A stretch of DNA of 64,000 nt, from assembly GCA_039111635.1 (NCBI GenBank), contig JBCAQO010000003.1, forward strand, positions 1,302,001-1,366,000. Reading direction: 5' to 3'. Origin of the DNA: Heterobasidion occidentale. Its lineage: Eukaryota; Basidiomycota; Agaricomycetes; Russulales; Bondarzewiaceae. Made by a program: the position numbers and the translations under genes. Shown here one piece after another: positions 47,158-58,985 of this stretch; within the stretch, counting starts at the first letter, position 1; each line of letters opens with the position of its first letter. The notes below the pieces were generated by a model. It did not search any database, was not told the origin of the DNA, and worked only from the letters and a program-made list of their open reading frames with translations.

Positions 47158-48318
47158 CTACCACGCACCACTAAGGTCGCTGAAACTGGAGGCCGAAGAT
47201 CCATGATTGCTCCCCTTCTCGCTGGTTTTCGGTTTGTTTGCTAGTAGATTGTGACGGATATGGGATGGGCCCTTGCCTGTCGGAGATAGAGAAGTGGAGT
47301 TTGTCGACTTTCCTGAAGGCGAGAAATGTCTGTTCAACGAAGAGTGTGGCTCCGGCGGAGGGGAAGGCATAGAAGGTATAGAGCCATGTGCGGAGCTTGC
47401 GCTAGAGATGCTCTGACTGCGATCTGATCTTCCCATCTGATTCCTATCCAGGCCATCCATTTTCGGAAGAAAAGGTGTGCCCATACGTCCGCGATCAGAT
47501 TCCTTGTCCTTGCGCTTTAAGTTAGGCGAGCTAACGAGCCCCAGTGATTCGTCATTGATCATCTGCTCCAGCGCTTTCAGCTTCTTGTCCAGCTCTTCCT
47601 GCTCCCCTAGTTGTCGTTCTGCTTCCTCAGCCTTCTCGGCTGCCTCATCAGAGTCCGAACCAGAAGAAAGCGGAGAGGTGGGCCTGAGTGCACTAAAGTC
47701 TCTTCTATGGCCCTGCAGTGTGAGGATAGACGATGAGGATGTCTTGTTAGCGCGGGCCGGAGAATTGCTGGTCAATGAATTGAGGCGCGCGCGTACGCCA
47801 AGAGGGGTGGTAAGACGGACGGAAGAGGAGAGCTTGGAAATATTAGGTATTCGCCCAGATTCTCGACGGACGTTACTAGGCTTATCAACTGGAGACAGTA
47901 TATCGTCGCCGGATTTAGGTGATACATGCATGGCAGAAGGGCTCAACGCCCCTGTTATATCCTGCAGTCCGCGAAGGTCCTGTTCGTATCGGGTCTGCGC
48001 TCTATAGAGCAGGTATGGCAATGGCACATTAAGACGAGTAGCTAAAGATTTCCCTGATACGCGTACACGTTGTCAGTGCCAGACAGTGTTCAAACATGAA
48101 GGCATACAGTCAGGAATTCCACTGTCCATCGCGCGAGATCGCGCGATTACATCCCATAGGTTGTTCTCCTTCTCAGCATTCCAGTCGACCTATGCAAAGG
48201 ATATTGAGAAAAACACTAGGTCGAGAGTAAATCAACTCACTGGCGGCGGGCCATCTGATGACAGCTCAGGACGGTTGCTTGGTATGCGGACAATAACTCT
48301 GACAATGGGAGCTTGCAT
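47158..48318 (-). CDS. ATG29: Autophagy protein Atg29
   Basis: Component of the Atg17-Atg29-Atg31-type scaffold that starts autophagosome formation. The N-terminal Atg29 domain is assembled from three exons: QAPIVRVIVRIPSNRPE, then VDWNAEKENNLWDVIARSRA and MDSGIPDW, then KSLATRLNVPLPYLLYRAQT and RYEQDLRGLQDI. These closely fit the family pattern (VRVIVRLP, WDxEKExxLWxVLARSR, VPLPYLLYRxxxRxxxDLRGLQ). The rest is a long Ser-rich disordered tail with a short charged helix (DEAAEKAEEAERQLGEQEEL), conserved in length with other basidiomycete homologues only in general terms, ending ASSFSDLSGAW. It belongs functionally with the Rheb/TORC1 gene at 20.4 kb, which controls autophagy, but they are not linked. 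Confidence 0.88.
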
Positions 48319-48631
48319 TAGACGGGCGTGGGAATCGCATGATGATCGGGCGGTTCATATGGAGGCTAAATTTGGATAAACCGGCGGCAGTTGTTTGTTG
48401 AAATAGACGGATATAACTTATCATTATCTGCGATGGTAGGGTATCACTCAGACAGGACGTAAAGGGACCGTGGGGGACATATTGTACAATGTTGCCTATT
48501 GTTTTGTCTGGATTAGTTGAGCATTAAGTTCTTAGAGAAACATCGACTGCATTGTACGAAAGAGTCAAACAGAGATAATAGTCCAAGTGAATCTGCTGCT
48601 ATGAGATGTAACAACATTTACTGATCAAACG
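48319..48631. other. Intergenic spacer
   Basis: 313 bp between the ATG29 start and the transcription-factor stop, both minus strand. ATG29 promoter expected here. No supported gene. Confidence 0.4.
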
Positions 48632-50838
48632 TCATTGACGATTGGGCAATATGGGGTCGTTCTCTGTGAAATACTGCCACAGATCCTGACCAAACACGGC
48701 TTGAGTGTCGTAGTCTTGTAGTAAGTATTCGAAGCCATCGAATCCTTGAAAGATCTCCTGTGTTTGCTGAAAATCGGAAAGCGAGATTCCAGCAGGTTCG
48801 ACTGCAGTGACAGTCGAGGGAAGTGGATTTGGTATAGACGCAGGTACCGCCTCGCCGGGGGCCGTCGTAGCAGCTGCTGAGTTCTCCATACTCGGGGCGT
48901 CAACACCAAGTTTCTTCTCCCAGGCTTCCACAAAGCTCGCTACCATATGAGCGCACTTCAGGGCCTCGTGGTCAGTAGACAATGAAACCTGTGTCAGGAG
49001 ATCGACGATGCGAGAAAGAAGGTTGTCACTGAATCCCGGCAAGTAACGGACTCCTCGGATCTGCAACATGAAAATCTTCATTACGACAATATATGCTGCG
49101 GCTGAGGAAATCATGCTGAAAACTGAGTCGGGTACTGTCGCTAGCATCGTCTTCTCCGGGACGGCGAGCACAGCGGTCAGCAGAGACTCTGCCGACAACA
49201 TAGCATCGCGCGCACTGGTAAGAACGAAGTTCGAACCCTGTTTTCGGAGATCGGGAGGGTAATTGCTGTTTTGATTGATGATCAGAGCTCCGCGAGCTTG
49301 GTGAAGTGTGTGTGTGAGGAACAGTAGTCGGCAAAAATAATAATAGACAAGCATGATGTGGAATTGGAAATTTTCGTGGTCTGAGATGACTGAATGAAGT
49401 GTAGTACACTTAACACCTAACAACAAGATAGCCAAGACCTAACGTACCAGGCAGTGGTTTAAAAATCCTGTGGAGACCATCGAAGCGAAACACGATCTCT
49501 GCTATATCTTCATAGTATCGTTCTGCTTCGTCCACTTTTGGCATCTCGAGGCGAAGGCCATGCTCCGTGACCTCAAAGAGCCGCTTCAATAGAGCAAGTC
49601 GGGATTTCCGAGAGGTATGGACAGTTGAACAGGGGAAGGGCCCCTTTGTCATTGGCACTTGCTCTGGTAATTTTGAGGAGGCGGCACGATCTGTTCCAAG
49701 ACAAACGCTTTGAAAAAGATCAACATCGGTCACAATGCCAAATACTGAAATCAAGCGCACATAGACTCTACGATATGTAACGAATACCACTAGATGCCAA
49801 AGGAGATAAGCAAAAATCATCCATCGAAATAACGAACTTACAATGAGTGCCTTCTCTCTCAAAGCACCAACTGTAGCTATATCGGTAGTTGATATGTTTT
49901 CTCCGCTTCTTTTGCGAGAAGCTATGTTGAAAACCTCGACGGCCGCTTGATCCAATCTTAAGGAATTACACATATTGACTGCAGCAGCAGCAATAAGGCG
50001 ATTGTCGTGAACCTTGGCCGGGACTAGTGAAGAACCTTGCAATGGTGACCATAGTGATAAGATCATGAAAGCAAGGATGGTTGAAAGTGAAGGTGAGGGA
50101 TCAAACACATGACGCATCATGGCAACCTCGGATAGTTTATTCAGGCTGGGGGACACCATAGACCGTGTCAAAGGTTCCATATGTCTACAGGCTATCGTGC
50201 AGCGAACGATATCCAGGAATTCGTTTTCGTGAGTGCTTTCCAAGGGCAGATTAAGCCATGGAGCGTAGTGCGTGTCAAAGCTGACAATCGTTTAATAGAG
50301 GCAAAGGAGTCAGAAAAAGCACTTACAGAGTGAGAAGATAGCGCTTTTGCTCTGACGAGAGGATTTTGTCGAATGGTAAATGATCCCCCGAATGTGCCGT
50401 TTGCTGGTCAGCGAAGCCCCCAGATGGCCTGGAAAGCGGCGTCAAGGCCACATCGATCCAGTCGGTTAGACCAGGAAGCCTCACGTAGCTCCATGGCATA
50501 TTAGACTCCTCCTGATCATTAGCAGTACGAACTGAGCTAGACGGAACAACCTCTTTGGGAGACATCGCAGACAAAACGGATTCTGCTAGTTTTTGAGTTT
50601 CGGTGAGAGTAGAAAGCGAGGCGCTACCGGGACGTGAGGCATGGCCAGTAAGGTTGGATTCGAAAGAACACGAAATGCCAAGAACCTCGCATCGGTGACA
50701 TCGGATGGAAGAGCTGCTGAGCACCTCGCATCGCGTTTTGTGTTTTCTGCAAGACGAACATGCCTGACTACTCTTGGTTCGTTTAGAGGTCGGGGATTTG
50801 GCTGGAGTCTGTGATGACCCCTGGCGTGATCGTTTCAT
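48632..50838 (-). CDS. Zn2Cys6 fungal transcription factor
   Basis: Binuclear-zinc-cluster regulator. The basic start MKRSRQGSSQTPAKSPTSKR is followed by a cluster with Cys27, 30, 37, 47, 50 and 57 (CX2CX6CX9CX2CX6C; ACSSCRKHKTRC ... RCHRCEVLGISC). A Ser-rich linker leads to the fungal-specific middle homology region (HRMEPLTRSMVSPSLNKLSE-like text, DPSPSLSTILAFMILSLWSP, AAAVNMCNSLRLDQAA, FRWMIFAYLLWH, RLFEVTEHGLRLEMPK, HIMLVYYYFCRLLFLTHTLH). The C terminus has an aromatic/acidic stretch (FDGFEYLLQDYDTQAVFGQD) that could be an activation domain and ends DPILPNRQ. About six exons. The target genes are unknown; it is divergent from YIH1, and adjacency alone does not identify a pathway. Confidence 0.88.
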
Positions 50839-51100
50839 AGCAAGGTAGCTTGGGAAAGTGATAGAGTAATTTGAGGATAAGAAACTTCCAGCAAACTCGA
50901 GTACAGTCAGGTTCGCAAAGATGGTTCAGAGACAAGACGGCGCTCGGTCCCGTTATGAGCAACATCAGGGTCGACGAATAGCTAGAGGGGCATTTGGAAT
51001 TTGTCATCTTCCTCAGTCAAGGCCTATAGGTCCCACGACAGCAGCGAAACGCCGTTTTCCCAACTCAAAACGCTCATCTGCAATTCTGGCTTGATACGAC
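50839..51100. promoter_or_regulatory. Divergent promoter, Zn2Cys6 factor / YIH1
   Basis: 262 bp between opposing start codons, shared by both genes. No clear TATA box or palindromic CGG pair typical of zinc-cluster binding was noticed. Confidence 0.4.
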
Positions 51101-52416
51101 ATGTCCAGATCAAGAAACCCTTCTCCGTCATCTGGAAGCTCAGGGAACTTCCAGAGTGTGGACGACTTCACCGCTGAGCTATCACTTGATCCTGATCACG
51201 AATTAATCGTCTCAGAAATCGGGGGTGCGGACGTGTCTATTCGGCATGCTAAAGTCCATCTGGTAATCATTCCTCACGCGTAGTGCTGCAGTCAATCTAT
51301 GGTGATGATGCTATACGACCATGGCGTTCGTCTCCAGAAGACGATGCGCGTAGCCAGAGCAAGACGCGCTATGAGGTGAATTTGAGGTGAGCAATCTATA
51401 ATTTACCAATGAACTGTGAGACCATAAAAACAGGCTTCCATCCCCTCATGAAGATGTTTCGCTCCGCATCTTGATTTCTCTCCCTCCTTCGTATCCGGCC
51501 ACCTCTCCACCGCAGCTACAGCTGCTCTCTCGATACATCGGGGCCTTCGGCGTTGATTCTGAGCTATTTGGATCTATCCTCAGGACATTCATATCCACGA
51601 GTGGAGTGGAGTGGACTCCAGATACAGTGTGTGTATTCGATGGTTTGGAGAGCGTCGTGGAGCGTTGCACCACGTGGTACGAAGACCATCTTAATGCCCA
51701 GGAGGTCGGTGAACTGTTGCGAGCGGACGCGAAGGAACATTCATCTGTCAAAGATCAACAAACGCAGCCAACGTTGAATGAGCCCACGTCTCAGCGTGAT
51801 CTTGGGTTCAACAATGCCATTGCTACACTTCCGAAGGGAGTCGAAATTACCGAAGCTGAAGCTATCGTGGATCGCAGGAGTGTCTTCGTCGGACGAGCAT
51901 GCCAGATCACAGATCCTTCACAAGTCGGTACTTCCGTTCACGTATCGATGTGCTTGTATTGAAAAGCATCAGGTTCCTTTGATTCTCGCCTACCTCATGT
52001 CTGATAGGCGCATAGCGAAGGCCGCTCATCCGATCATCAATGCTTGGCGCTGTCAGGTTGGCAGTGTACTGCACCAAGGTAGAAGTTATTTGACTTTCAC
52101 CGTTCTAGTTATGTTCAATGCTATATAGACAATGACGACGATAGAGAATCGGCAGCGGGCGGGCGCCTCGCTCATTTACTTCAAATCTTGGTTTGTTGAG
52201 ATATCATGTCTCACAACTGCCGCTGATGTACGTTTACAGGATGTCAACAATGTTTTGATCGTCGTGACTCGCTACTATGGAGGGATTTTACTGGGACCGG
52301 ATCGATTCAAACATATCAATCAGGCTGCACGGGATGCATTGGAGTTGGGTGGATTTTTGAACGACCCAGATCCAAAAAGATCCAAAGGCTCGAAGCGAGA
52401 AAGGAATCGAACTTGA
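51101..52416 (+). CDS. YIH1: YIH1/IMPACT family regulator of Gcn2 signalling
   Basis: RWD plus UPF0029 protein; yeast Yih1 and mammalian IMPACT bind Gcn1 and dampen Gcn2 activation on amino-acid starvation. The N terminus MSRSRNPSPSSGSSGNF leads into the RWD domain: EIGGAD, SIYGDDAIRPW, VNLRLPSPHEDVSLRILISL, PPSYPATSPPQLQLLSRYIG and VFDGLESVVERCTTWYEDHL. After a linker the IMPACT domain has IVDRRSVFVGRACQIT, VPLILAYLMSDRRIAKAAH, INAWRC, DDDRESAAGGRLAHLLQIL and VLIVVTRYYGGILLGPDRFK. A Lys/Arg tail follows. About seven exons; the intron before SIYGDD begins at gtgtct (near 51234). It opposes the pathway that HIS4 depends on for induction in other fungi, but no local regulatory link is visible. 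Confidence 0.9.
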
Positions 52417-52820
52417 TATTTCAAAAATGCTTAAAGACTTGGAGTCTGGAGTTGTGGTGACAGAATGAAATGCAAATATACACACACAACTGGAATTCGG
52501 CACTCGTCGATATGGTAGTAACAGCCGGTACTAGATCTGCAGAGGTTCTGGTGCAGAGCAAGCAGGGAGCAGTGGAAAACGCAAGGAAATGGTGTATGTT
52601 TTTCCACGACAGGCCCGTCCGATAAATAAAGATCGGCCGACAAACCCGGTCCGAATATAGGTCGAGTGACGCACGATCGTTCCTGTCAAGTAAAGCCCAA
52701 GGCCAAAAGTTCGCACAGCAGTTTGGGATGCGGCCGCTCTCTGCTCCTCGACTTCTAACCGCATCTTTAAGAATACACAGGGGCTCATTTGTCCTCAGAT
52801 CAACACCTGTATATCTCAGA
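52417..52820. other. Intergenic spacer with SSADH promoter
   Basis: 404 bp between YIH1 and the dehydrogenase gene. A long minus-strand frame crosses it and the dehydrogenase start but lacks any family signal. Confidence 0.4.
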
Positions 52821-55031
52821 ATGGCGAGCACATCTGCGGTAAGATTTGCGTTCAATCTTTCGCTCTCGCAAGAGTTGACGCTTCTCTCTAGTTTGGGTTG
52901 AAAGACTCGTCTCTGGTCAAAACACAGGGCTTCATCAACGGTCAATGGATTGACGCTAAGAGCGGGGAGAAAATAACGGTCACAAGTGCGTCTACAACAT
53001 GCTTTTCGTGTCAATGCATTCTGAACACATATGACTCATAGATCCTGCCACGGAAGAGAAATTAGGGACCATCCCGGAGATGGGCGTTGAAGAAACAAAG
53101 GAGGCAATCAATGCTGCAGCCGAAGCATTCAAATCTTGGTCGAAAACGACTGCCAAGGCGAGTTCCTATTGCTAGTGTTGTTTCGTCATCCGTGCGAGCT
53201 TGTATGCATTCAGCACCGACACGATATCCTCGTCAAATATTTCAACCTTATGCAAGAGCATGCAGAAGATCTATCAAGGATAATTGTGTGTACCTCCATT
53301 TTTTTCTGCATGATTGCCTTCTGACAATTACCAGACACTCGAAAATGGGAAAACTCTCACTGAGGCGAAGGTGAGTGTAATAGCAGGATTTAATTTTGAA
53401 GCTTACACGCTGTTCAGGGGGAAAACACTTACAGCTCCTCGTTTATTGAGTGGTTTGGTTCGTCACACGCACGTCTTTAATGCGTCTTCTCACGGGTTAT
53501 CATTAGCTGAGGAGGCTGTTCGGACATACGGAGGCAAGTCTCAGCTCTCCGAACTAGAACGCGACGAATCAATAGACTTCATACAGAACAAATCCCATCG
53601 GCCTTCCCTGGTGTCCGTAATGTCGTCATCAAGCAGCCAATTGGTGTGTCAATCAATGCCTGATTATTCAAATCAGGAAATGACTGTTCTATTTCTTCAT
53701 GCAGGTGTCGTGTTCGTATAGGCTCCTCTGACACGCATTCTGCTTCCCTGAAATGCTATATTCAGATCGATTCTCACCCCTTGGAACTTCCCTTCTGCCA
53801 TGATTACCCGCAAGCTGGGGGCTGCTTTGGCTGCTGGGTGCACGGCTGTGATTAAACCCCCTCCGGAGACACCCTTCTCCGCTCTTGCCCTCATTGAGGT
53901 TTGTCCCCACGTTGTACCTTTGACAGCTACTTGATAGTTTCAACATCCAGCTTGCTAAACGTGCAGGTGTACCTGACGGCGTCGTCAATGTTGTCACAAC
54001 GCAGAAGAACGTCAGCGAAGTCGCCAGAGAAATGTGTGAGAACAAGATCGTCAAGAAGGTTTCGTTCACAGGGTCGACCGCTGTCGCAAAGCTCCTTTAT
54101 GGAATGGCGTCGTCCACGCTTAAAAAGTAATTCCCAAGGAACAGATTACATTCACATGTTCAATGTCTTTTTTAGGGTATCTCTCGAAGCTGGCGGCAAT
54201 GCGCCGTTTATAGTCTTCAATGACGCCGACATTGACCAAGCGGTTGAAGGTGTGGTTGGATGTTTACGCTTATCATTCTCTTCATTGACAGCCTTGGTGT
54301 AGGGGCTATCCTCTGCAAATTCCGTGGCAGTGGCCAGACTTGTGTCTGCGCGAATCGTATCTATGTCCAATCATCAGTTTATCCTGAATTCGCATCTCGC
54401 CTTGCTCAACGGGTAGCCGCGTTCAAGGTCGGTAACGGCCTTCATGAGAAAACGTATGATCCTTTCTTGCTTCGCCTGTCGCTTTTTGCTGATGTTTTAA
54501 GCAGCACACATGGTCCTTTGATCCATGAACGCGCAGTGGAGAAGGTGAAGAGCCATATTGACGACGCAGTGTCAAAGGGTGCACAAGTCTTGATCGGTGG
54601 CAGCCGCCCTGAGGGAATTGGCTCGTTCTTTGCTCCGACCGTCCTGTCCGACGTACCCGCGGATGCCTTGATTAACCAGGAGGAAACCTTCGGTCCTGTG
54701 GCTGCCCTCACCAAGTTTGAAACCGAAGAAGAGGTCATCAAGCTTGCCAACGATACTGATGTGGGTTTGGCCGGGTACTTCTATTCCAGAGACGTCGGGA
54801 GAGTATGGAGGGTCGCTGAAGCCCTCGAAGTCGGTATGGTTGGCACAAACACTGGGTTCATCTCGCAAGCCGTCATTCCTTTCGGAGGTGTCAAGGAGAG
54901 CGGGCTTGGTAAGAAGATCGCTCCAGCACAGCACTTGAACAATATTAACGATGTTTCTCATAGGACGTGAGGGGAGCCACGGTATCGAAGAGTATATGAA
55001 CACCAAACTCATCGCGTTTGGGGGCTTGTGA
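52821..55031 (+). CDS. Succinate-semialdehyde dehydrogenase (ALDH superfamily)
   Basis: NAD(P)-dependent oxidation of succinate semialdehyde, last step of the GABA shunt. After MASTSA and an intron the chain reads [19 protein letters not shown], then [68 protein letters not shown] and [16 protein letters not shown]. It continues [66 protein letters not shown] and [19 protein letters not shown]. The catalytic Cys is in [14 protein letters not shown]. The C-terminal part has [32 protein letters not shown] text and [20 protein letters not shown]. The EAGG...GQTC active site is complete. About 12 introns, one of them a GC-AG intron at 53534-53586. Without it the frame fails. SSADH rather than another ALDH is inferred from the GxxCAxxxPWNFP-type and C-terminal text. 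Confidence 0.88.
53534..53586 (+). other. GC-AG intron in the SSADH gene
   Basis: 53 nt from gcaagt to atacag. Removing it joins TYG to [18 protein letters not shown] in frame; no GT donor nearby does this. Confidence 0.8.
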
Positions 55032-55153
55032 GACGAAGTCTTGTGAAAGAATGTACACCACGCATCTGTATCTGTAGTGTTGCTTCCAAACAAAACACGC
55101 TTCCTTTGAACGGCAAGGAATATCTAGATAAATCCACATAATTGCTGACTGGT
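55032..55153. terminator. Short convergent 3' region, SSADH / FAH-family gene
   Basis: 122 bp between two stop codons facing each other. Both transcripts must end here or overlap. No typical aataaa was noticed. Confidence 0.4.
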
Positions 55154-56491
55154 TTACAGCTTTGCCGCAACAGCAGCGTTGCCCTCCTCTACCACTGGGT
55201 TGATTAGAGATCCGATGCCAGCGCCCATGTAGAGCTTCATCTCGTCTCCATTCTTGAGATAAACAGGGGGTTTCTTGACGAAACCGACTCCTTTGGGCGT
55301 GCCAGTCATAATAATAGTCCCCGGCTCAAGCGTAGTGCCTTGAGACAGGAAGGATACGGTTTGACGAACATTGAAGATCTGATCACTGAGACGGTGAAAA
55401 TATGCTGTGGGTTACGGTCTTGATGTCTAAGGTCCAATCAATCACTCACGCAGTCGTACCGTCTTGCAAGGTTTGTCCGTTGACGACTGTCTTCAGTGTT
55501 ATGTTCTGGGGATCTGGGATGGCTGCCGCAGAAACCAAGCAGGGTCCAATGGGCGATGTGTTATCTGAGCCGTGCGTATGATGAGTGAGCAGTTGGACAT
55601 ATGTTTGGCGGCTGGCTCACCAAAGCTCTTCGAAAATCCCCACTGCGAGACATTCATCTGATGGAACCTGAATGAAACCTACGAAATCCGTTCATCATAG
55701 TTTCAGAGCAGTTGTCTCATCAGCACGAAAAAGGCTCCTCACATCATTTCCAGCTGTGTATCCCAAGACGTAATCAAGCGCATCAGCCTCTGAGACATTC
55801 TTCGCAGGCTTTCCAATCACGACTGTCAACTCGACTTCGTAGTCGGGAAGATTTCTATCAACTGGCTGTGCGACTTTAGGGATCACAACTGGGGCGTTGG
55901 GCCCAATAACTGCGGTCGCAGGTTTATAGAAAAGAACAGGCGCGCTAGAACCGTGCGCAGGCATCAGCTCACAAGGCGAGCAGCATTAAACAGGGTTGAG
56001 CGCACTTTGGCTTTGCCAAGTGCGCTTCGGCCTGTCGAAATAACAGAACTGTGAGATTGAATGGCTCTTAACTGTGGTTCGCAGGACGAACAGCATGATC
56101 GGCGTAATTGAGTCCCAGGCAACGAACAATCTTGATTTGCTCCCTAGACAAAGGCGCGAGCAGTTCCTTGACGGTGAGGACATTATGCGACACTTGTGAA
56201 TCTGGATTGAGAGCAGAGCCAATGATCTCGTAGGCCTGGACCGTTTTGCGCTGACTAATTGCCAAGCCAACTGAAAGTGATTTCAGGCAGAGCCAGTTAG
56301 AACTGCTCCGCTGATTCCGAGGTCTACTGTGAACACTTCACCGTCAAGCGCAGCCTCGACGGGCTGACCGATATGGACTTGAGACGTCTCGGCCGCGACA
56401 AACCGGATGAGGCGCGTCCAATGCTGTAAATGCTGGTATGTAAGCCGATAACTTCCAAAGAGACAGGCATTACCGTTTTAATGGGTGACAT
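55154..56491 (-). CDS. Fumarylacetoacetate hydrolase-family protein
   Basis: Cytosolic or mitochondrial enzyme of the FAH fold (fumarylpyruvate hydrolase, acylpyruvase or oxaloacetate-type activities are all possible). Assembled text: MSPIKTHWTRLIRFVAAETS, QVHIGQPVEAALDVGLAIS, QRKTVQAYEIIGSALNP, LAPLSREQIKIVRCLGLNYA and DHAAEAHLAKPNAPVLFYKP. The metal-ligand block is NLPDYEVELTVVIGK with the Glu pair; later GNDVSFRFHQMN, DNTSPIGPCLVSAAAIPD, TTLEPGTIIMTGTPKGVGFV and IGSLINPVVEEGNAAVAAKL. The Glu-x-Glu and the later Asp metal ligands are present, so it should be active. About eight exons. The N terminus was extended across two introns to ATG at 56491. Substrate not determined. Confidence 0.86.
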
Positions 56492-56826
56492 GGCTTGAAT
56501 TGCAGTCTGGCGTTCGAGGGTAAGGACTCCTCGTGAAGCGAGTGCGATAGCTGCACTTATGGAAGGTCAGAAGGGACCGGTTCCTGGGAATTCGCAGGAC
56601 TCTGCGGGGAGCCGCGGTGAGGCTCGATGAGGCCGCCGGTATCAGACAGATCAGGACGCGTGTGCGCAGACTGTGCGCAGGCTCCACACACGTGATGAGG
56701 CGCGTTCATGTTTACTTCGATCAGAGCACGTTATATACGTCAAGACAGGCGCCCTCAACTTACTTCAACACAGCCTTGTGTTTTCAACGTGCCCCGGCTT
56801 CTTTGATAACAACCACCACGTCTACT
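56492..56826. promoter_or_regulatory. Divergent promoter, FAH-family gene / Cdc14
   Basis: 335 bp between opposing starts. A TATA-like gttatatac lies at about 56731-56739, some 90 bp before the Cdc14 ATG. No other feature. Confidence 0.45.
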
Positions 56827-58449
56827 ATGGACGACCTTATTTTTGCGATGCCCGAGGCATTGCAGGACAGACTCGACGCGGTTAGTCTCCCTCCTACCTC
56901 TCAGGTCACACTCCACTCACACTGTCTCCGTCGACAGTTGGTATCCGCGCGTTCTTCTGTAGCACAACGAACGCAAGCTTTGGCAGACTTGGACCAGCTA
57001 GTGGCCCGCATATTTACCGCTCCAAAGAGCACCGAGATCCTCCAGATCTTCTGTTCTCTCCAAGATACATTTGAATGCAATCGTGAGCCGATCTTTGTCT
57101 GATCGCGGCCTCCGGTTGACAACTTGAACCAGTCTCATCCAGGTTGCTGTCCTGGATCTCGGGAGTGACACCCCGCTTCGAAGGCCTCATCGCGAGAGGA
57201 CGTGAGCATCTCGAGCCCATCTTATCTTCTGTTTCTCATCTGCCTCCTTTAGCTGACAGGGAGGCCGAAGTGTCTACGCTGTCCTCCCATTTGACTCAGT
57301 GCTTGACGATCATCCAGGGCGTAGCCCTGACACACCACGCGAGCAAAGTCTTCCTTGGACGGAAGTATCCCCTCGAGGTTTGTAAATCTCACTCTCGCTC
57401 GGAAGCAAAGCATCTGATGGTAACAATAGGTCCTCCTCGATCTGCTACTCGTCTCTCGTCATCTCTCATCAGTATCTACCGATTCTGCGACCAAGCCCGG
57501 GTCATCTGGATCTTCTACATCATCACATACCACTGCATCCACACCGGCGCCGACGTCGATTCCACTGGCATCTGCGATTTTGGACACTTTGTTATGCATC
57601 CTCGTTGACTGTTCTCCTGCACTCAGGACGTTCGAGGAGTCAAACGGAGTACAGGTTGTGGTCAAAATCTTGAAACGAGTGAACACGCCTCGAGAAGTGA
57701 GGTAAGTAATAACATCATAGACTGGGGCATGCTGTCATTTATATCCATTGTTCCTATTCAGGATGAAGTGTCTCGAATTCTTGTATTTCTATCTCATGGA
57801 TGAAACCTCTCCATCTATGATGGAACCTGTGACCAGGGCAGACCATAATAGCCCAGTCACACCATTGTCCCCATCTCCCTTTATCTCGGATGGGAAGCCC
57901 AAGAGCAGGACTCATGGATCTTCACTCCGGGACACATCGTCTAGTTCGGATGACTCATTCACATCCAACTCATCACACTCATCGTCGCTATCAATGTCTT
58001 CGACATCGTCCGTTTCTTCATCCACTACCATCCCGCCATCTAGTCCCCCTTTTAACCCGACAAAGTCTCCACCTCAATCGCCGGCGAGCTCGGCTATCGA
58101 GCCAAATTCAAAGCTACACTCTCTAAGGAGGGATGTAGACGCCCCTGTTACTCCGAAGAAGGCCCCCATGGCCAGACTCGGTAAAGGACATGCGAGAATG
58201 AGCAGCATGCCTTTGTCAGGTTCCAAACTGAAGAGATCCTCTGATCTGGAGGACGAGGACCGTGATAGCGCCGTTCCGGTCACTCCCAACTCCACGCGTA
58301 AAGCCGAGGAAGTTTCCTGCCACACTAAGCACGACGATCATAAAATTCGGACAGCAGAGGAGAAGAAGAAACTTCTCGGAAACATGCTTGGGAACGTCGA
58401 CGCCCTTGTGGAAGGTGTCAGAAAAGCTGGAATATGGGGCCTGGGATAG
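56827..58449 (+). CDS. cdc14: Cdc14-type septation-initiation network protein
   Basis: Homologue of S. pombe Cdc14, the partner of the Sid1 kinase in the septation initiation network (unrelated to the budding-yeast phosphatase of the same name). The N terminus MDDLIFAMPEALQDRLDAV is followed by a helical repeat region: DLDQLVARIFTAPKSTEILQ, IFCSLQDTFECN, LSSRLLSWISGVTPRFEGLI, LTQCLTIIQGVALTHHASKV, FLGRKYPLEV, LASAILDTLLCILVDCSPAL, RTFEESNGVQVVVKILKR and VRMKCLEFLYFYLMDE. This is the PF08045-like domain. The C-terminal third is Ser/Pro-rich and ends with a short helix (EKKKLLGNMLGNVDALVEGV) and GIWGLG. Five exons. It regulates cytokinesis; Spo12 at 23 kb acts in the related mitotic-exit step, but they are not linked. 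Confidence 0.86.
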
Positions 58450-58985
58450 GTGTCAGCTCGTTGGGGTCATATATACCAGGATATGCGTACTCGGACTTCA
58501 GACGCGGCCGAGATGTTGTCACTTCGTAGACGCACGTTACTCGCCTCAGGACACGGCATCTCGGGAGCACTCTCTATTTATGCTTCCGTCGTCCTTCTCC
58601 GGGCTCCCCTCCGTTGTCAATGGAAGTTGCATGACATGAGACTATGCTTAGTGTTCTCCAGGATGTGCAATTCAATGGCAACACAGTAATACATGAAACT
58701 TACGTGGCCTAGCATTTTAGAGGCGTTTTAGGTACCACGGTGATAAGCAACAATCTGGCCATTGTGCAAACAGGTCCAGAGCACACCAGATCAATCTCCT
58801 GGCGCTGAGCGCTACGCGCTCAACGCTCTAATAGCTTCACGTCAACAAGCGTCTAGTGATTACGGGTGTGGGTTGCATGTCATAAATCAACGTGAGTTTA
58901 TAATGCAGGGAAGACAGCAAAGAATAAAATCAGCGAGAGCAAGGCGATGGGGGAAAGGGATAAAACAGAGTATGCAATATAAAAC
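58450..58985. other. Intergenic, convergent 3' ends
   Basis: 536 bp between the Cdc14 and cytochrome b5 stops. A short palindromic word, gagcgctacgcgctc, lies at about 58805-58819. No supported gene. Confidence 0.4.

Noticed and set aside
52421..53014. 197-codon minus-strand frame over the YIH1-SSADH spacer
   Set aside because: It overlaps the SSADH start antisense, has no recognisable motif and no splice support.
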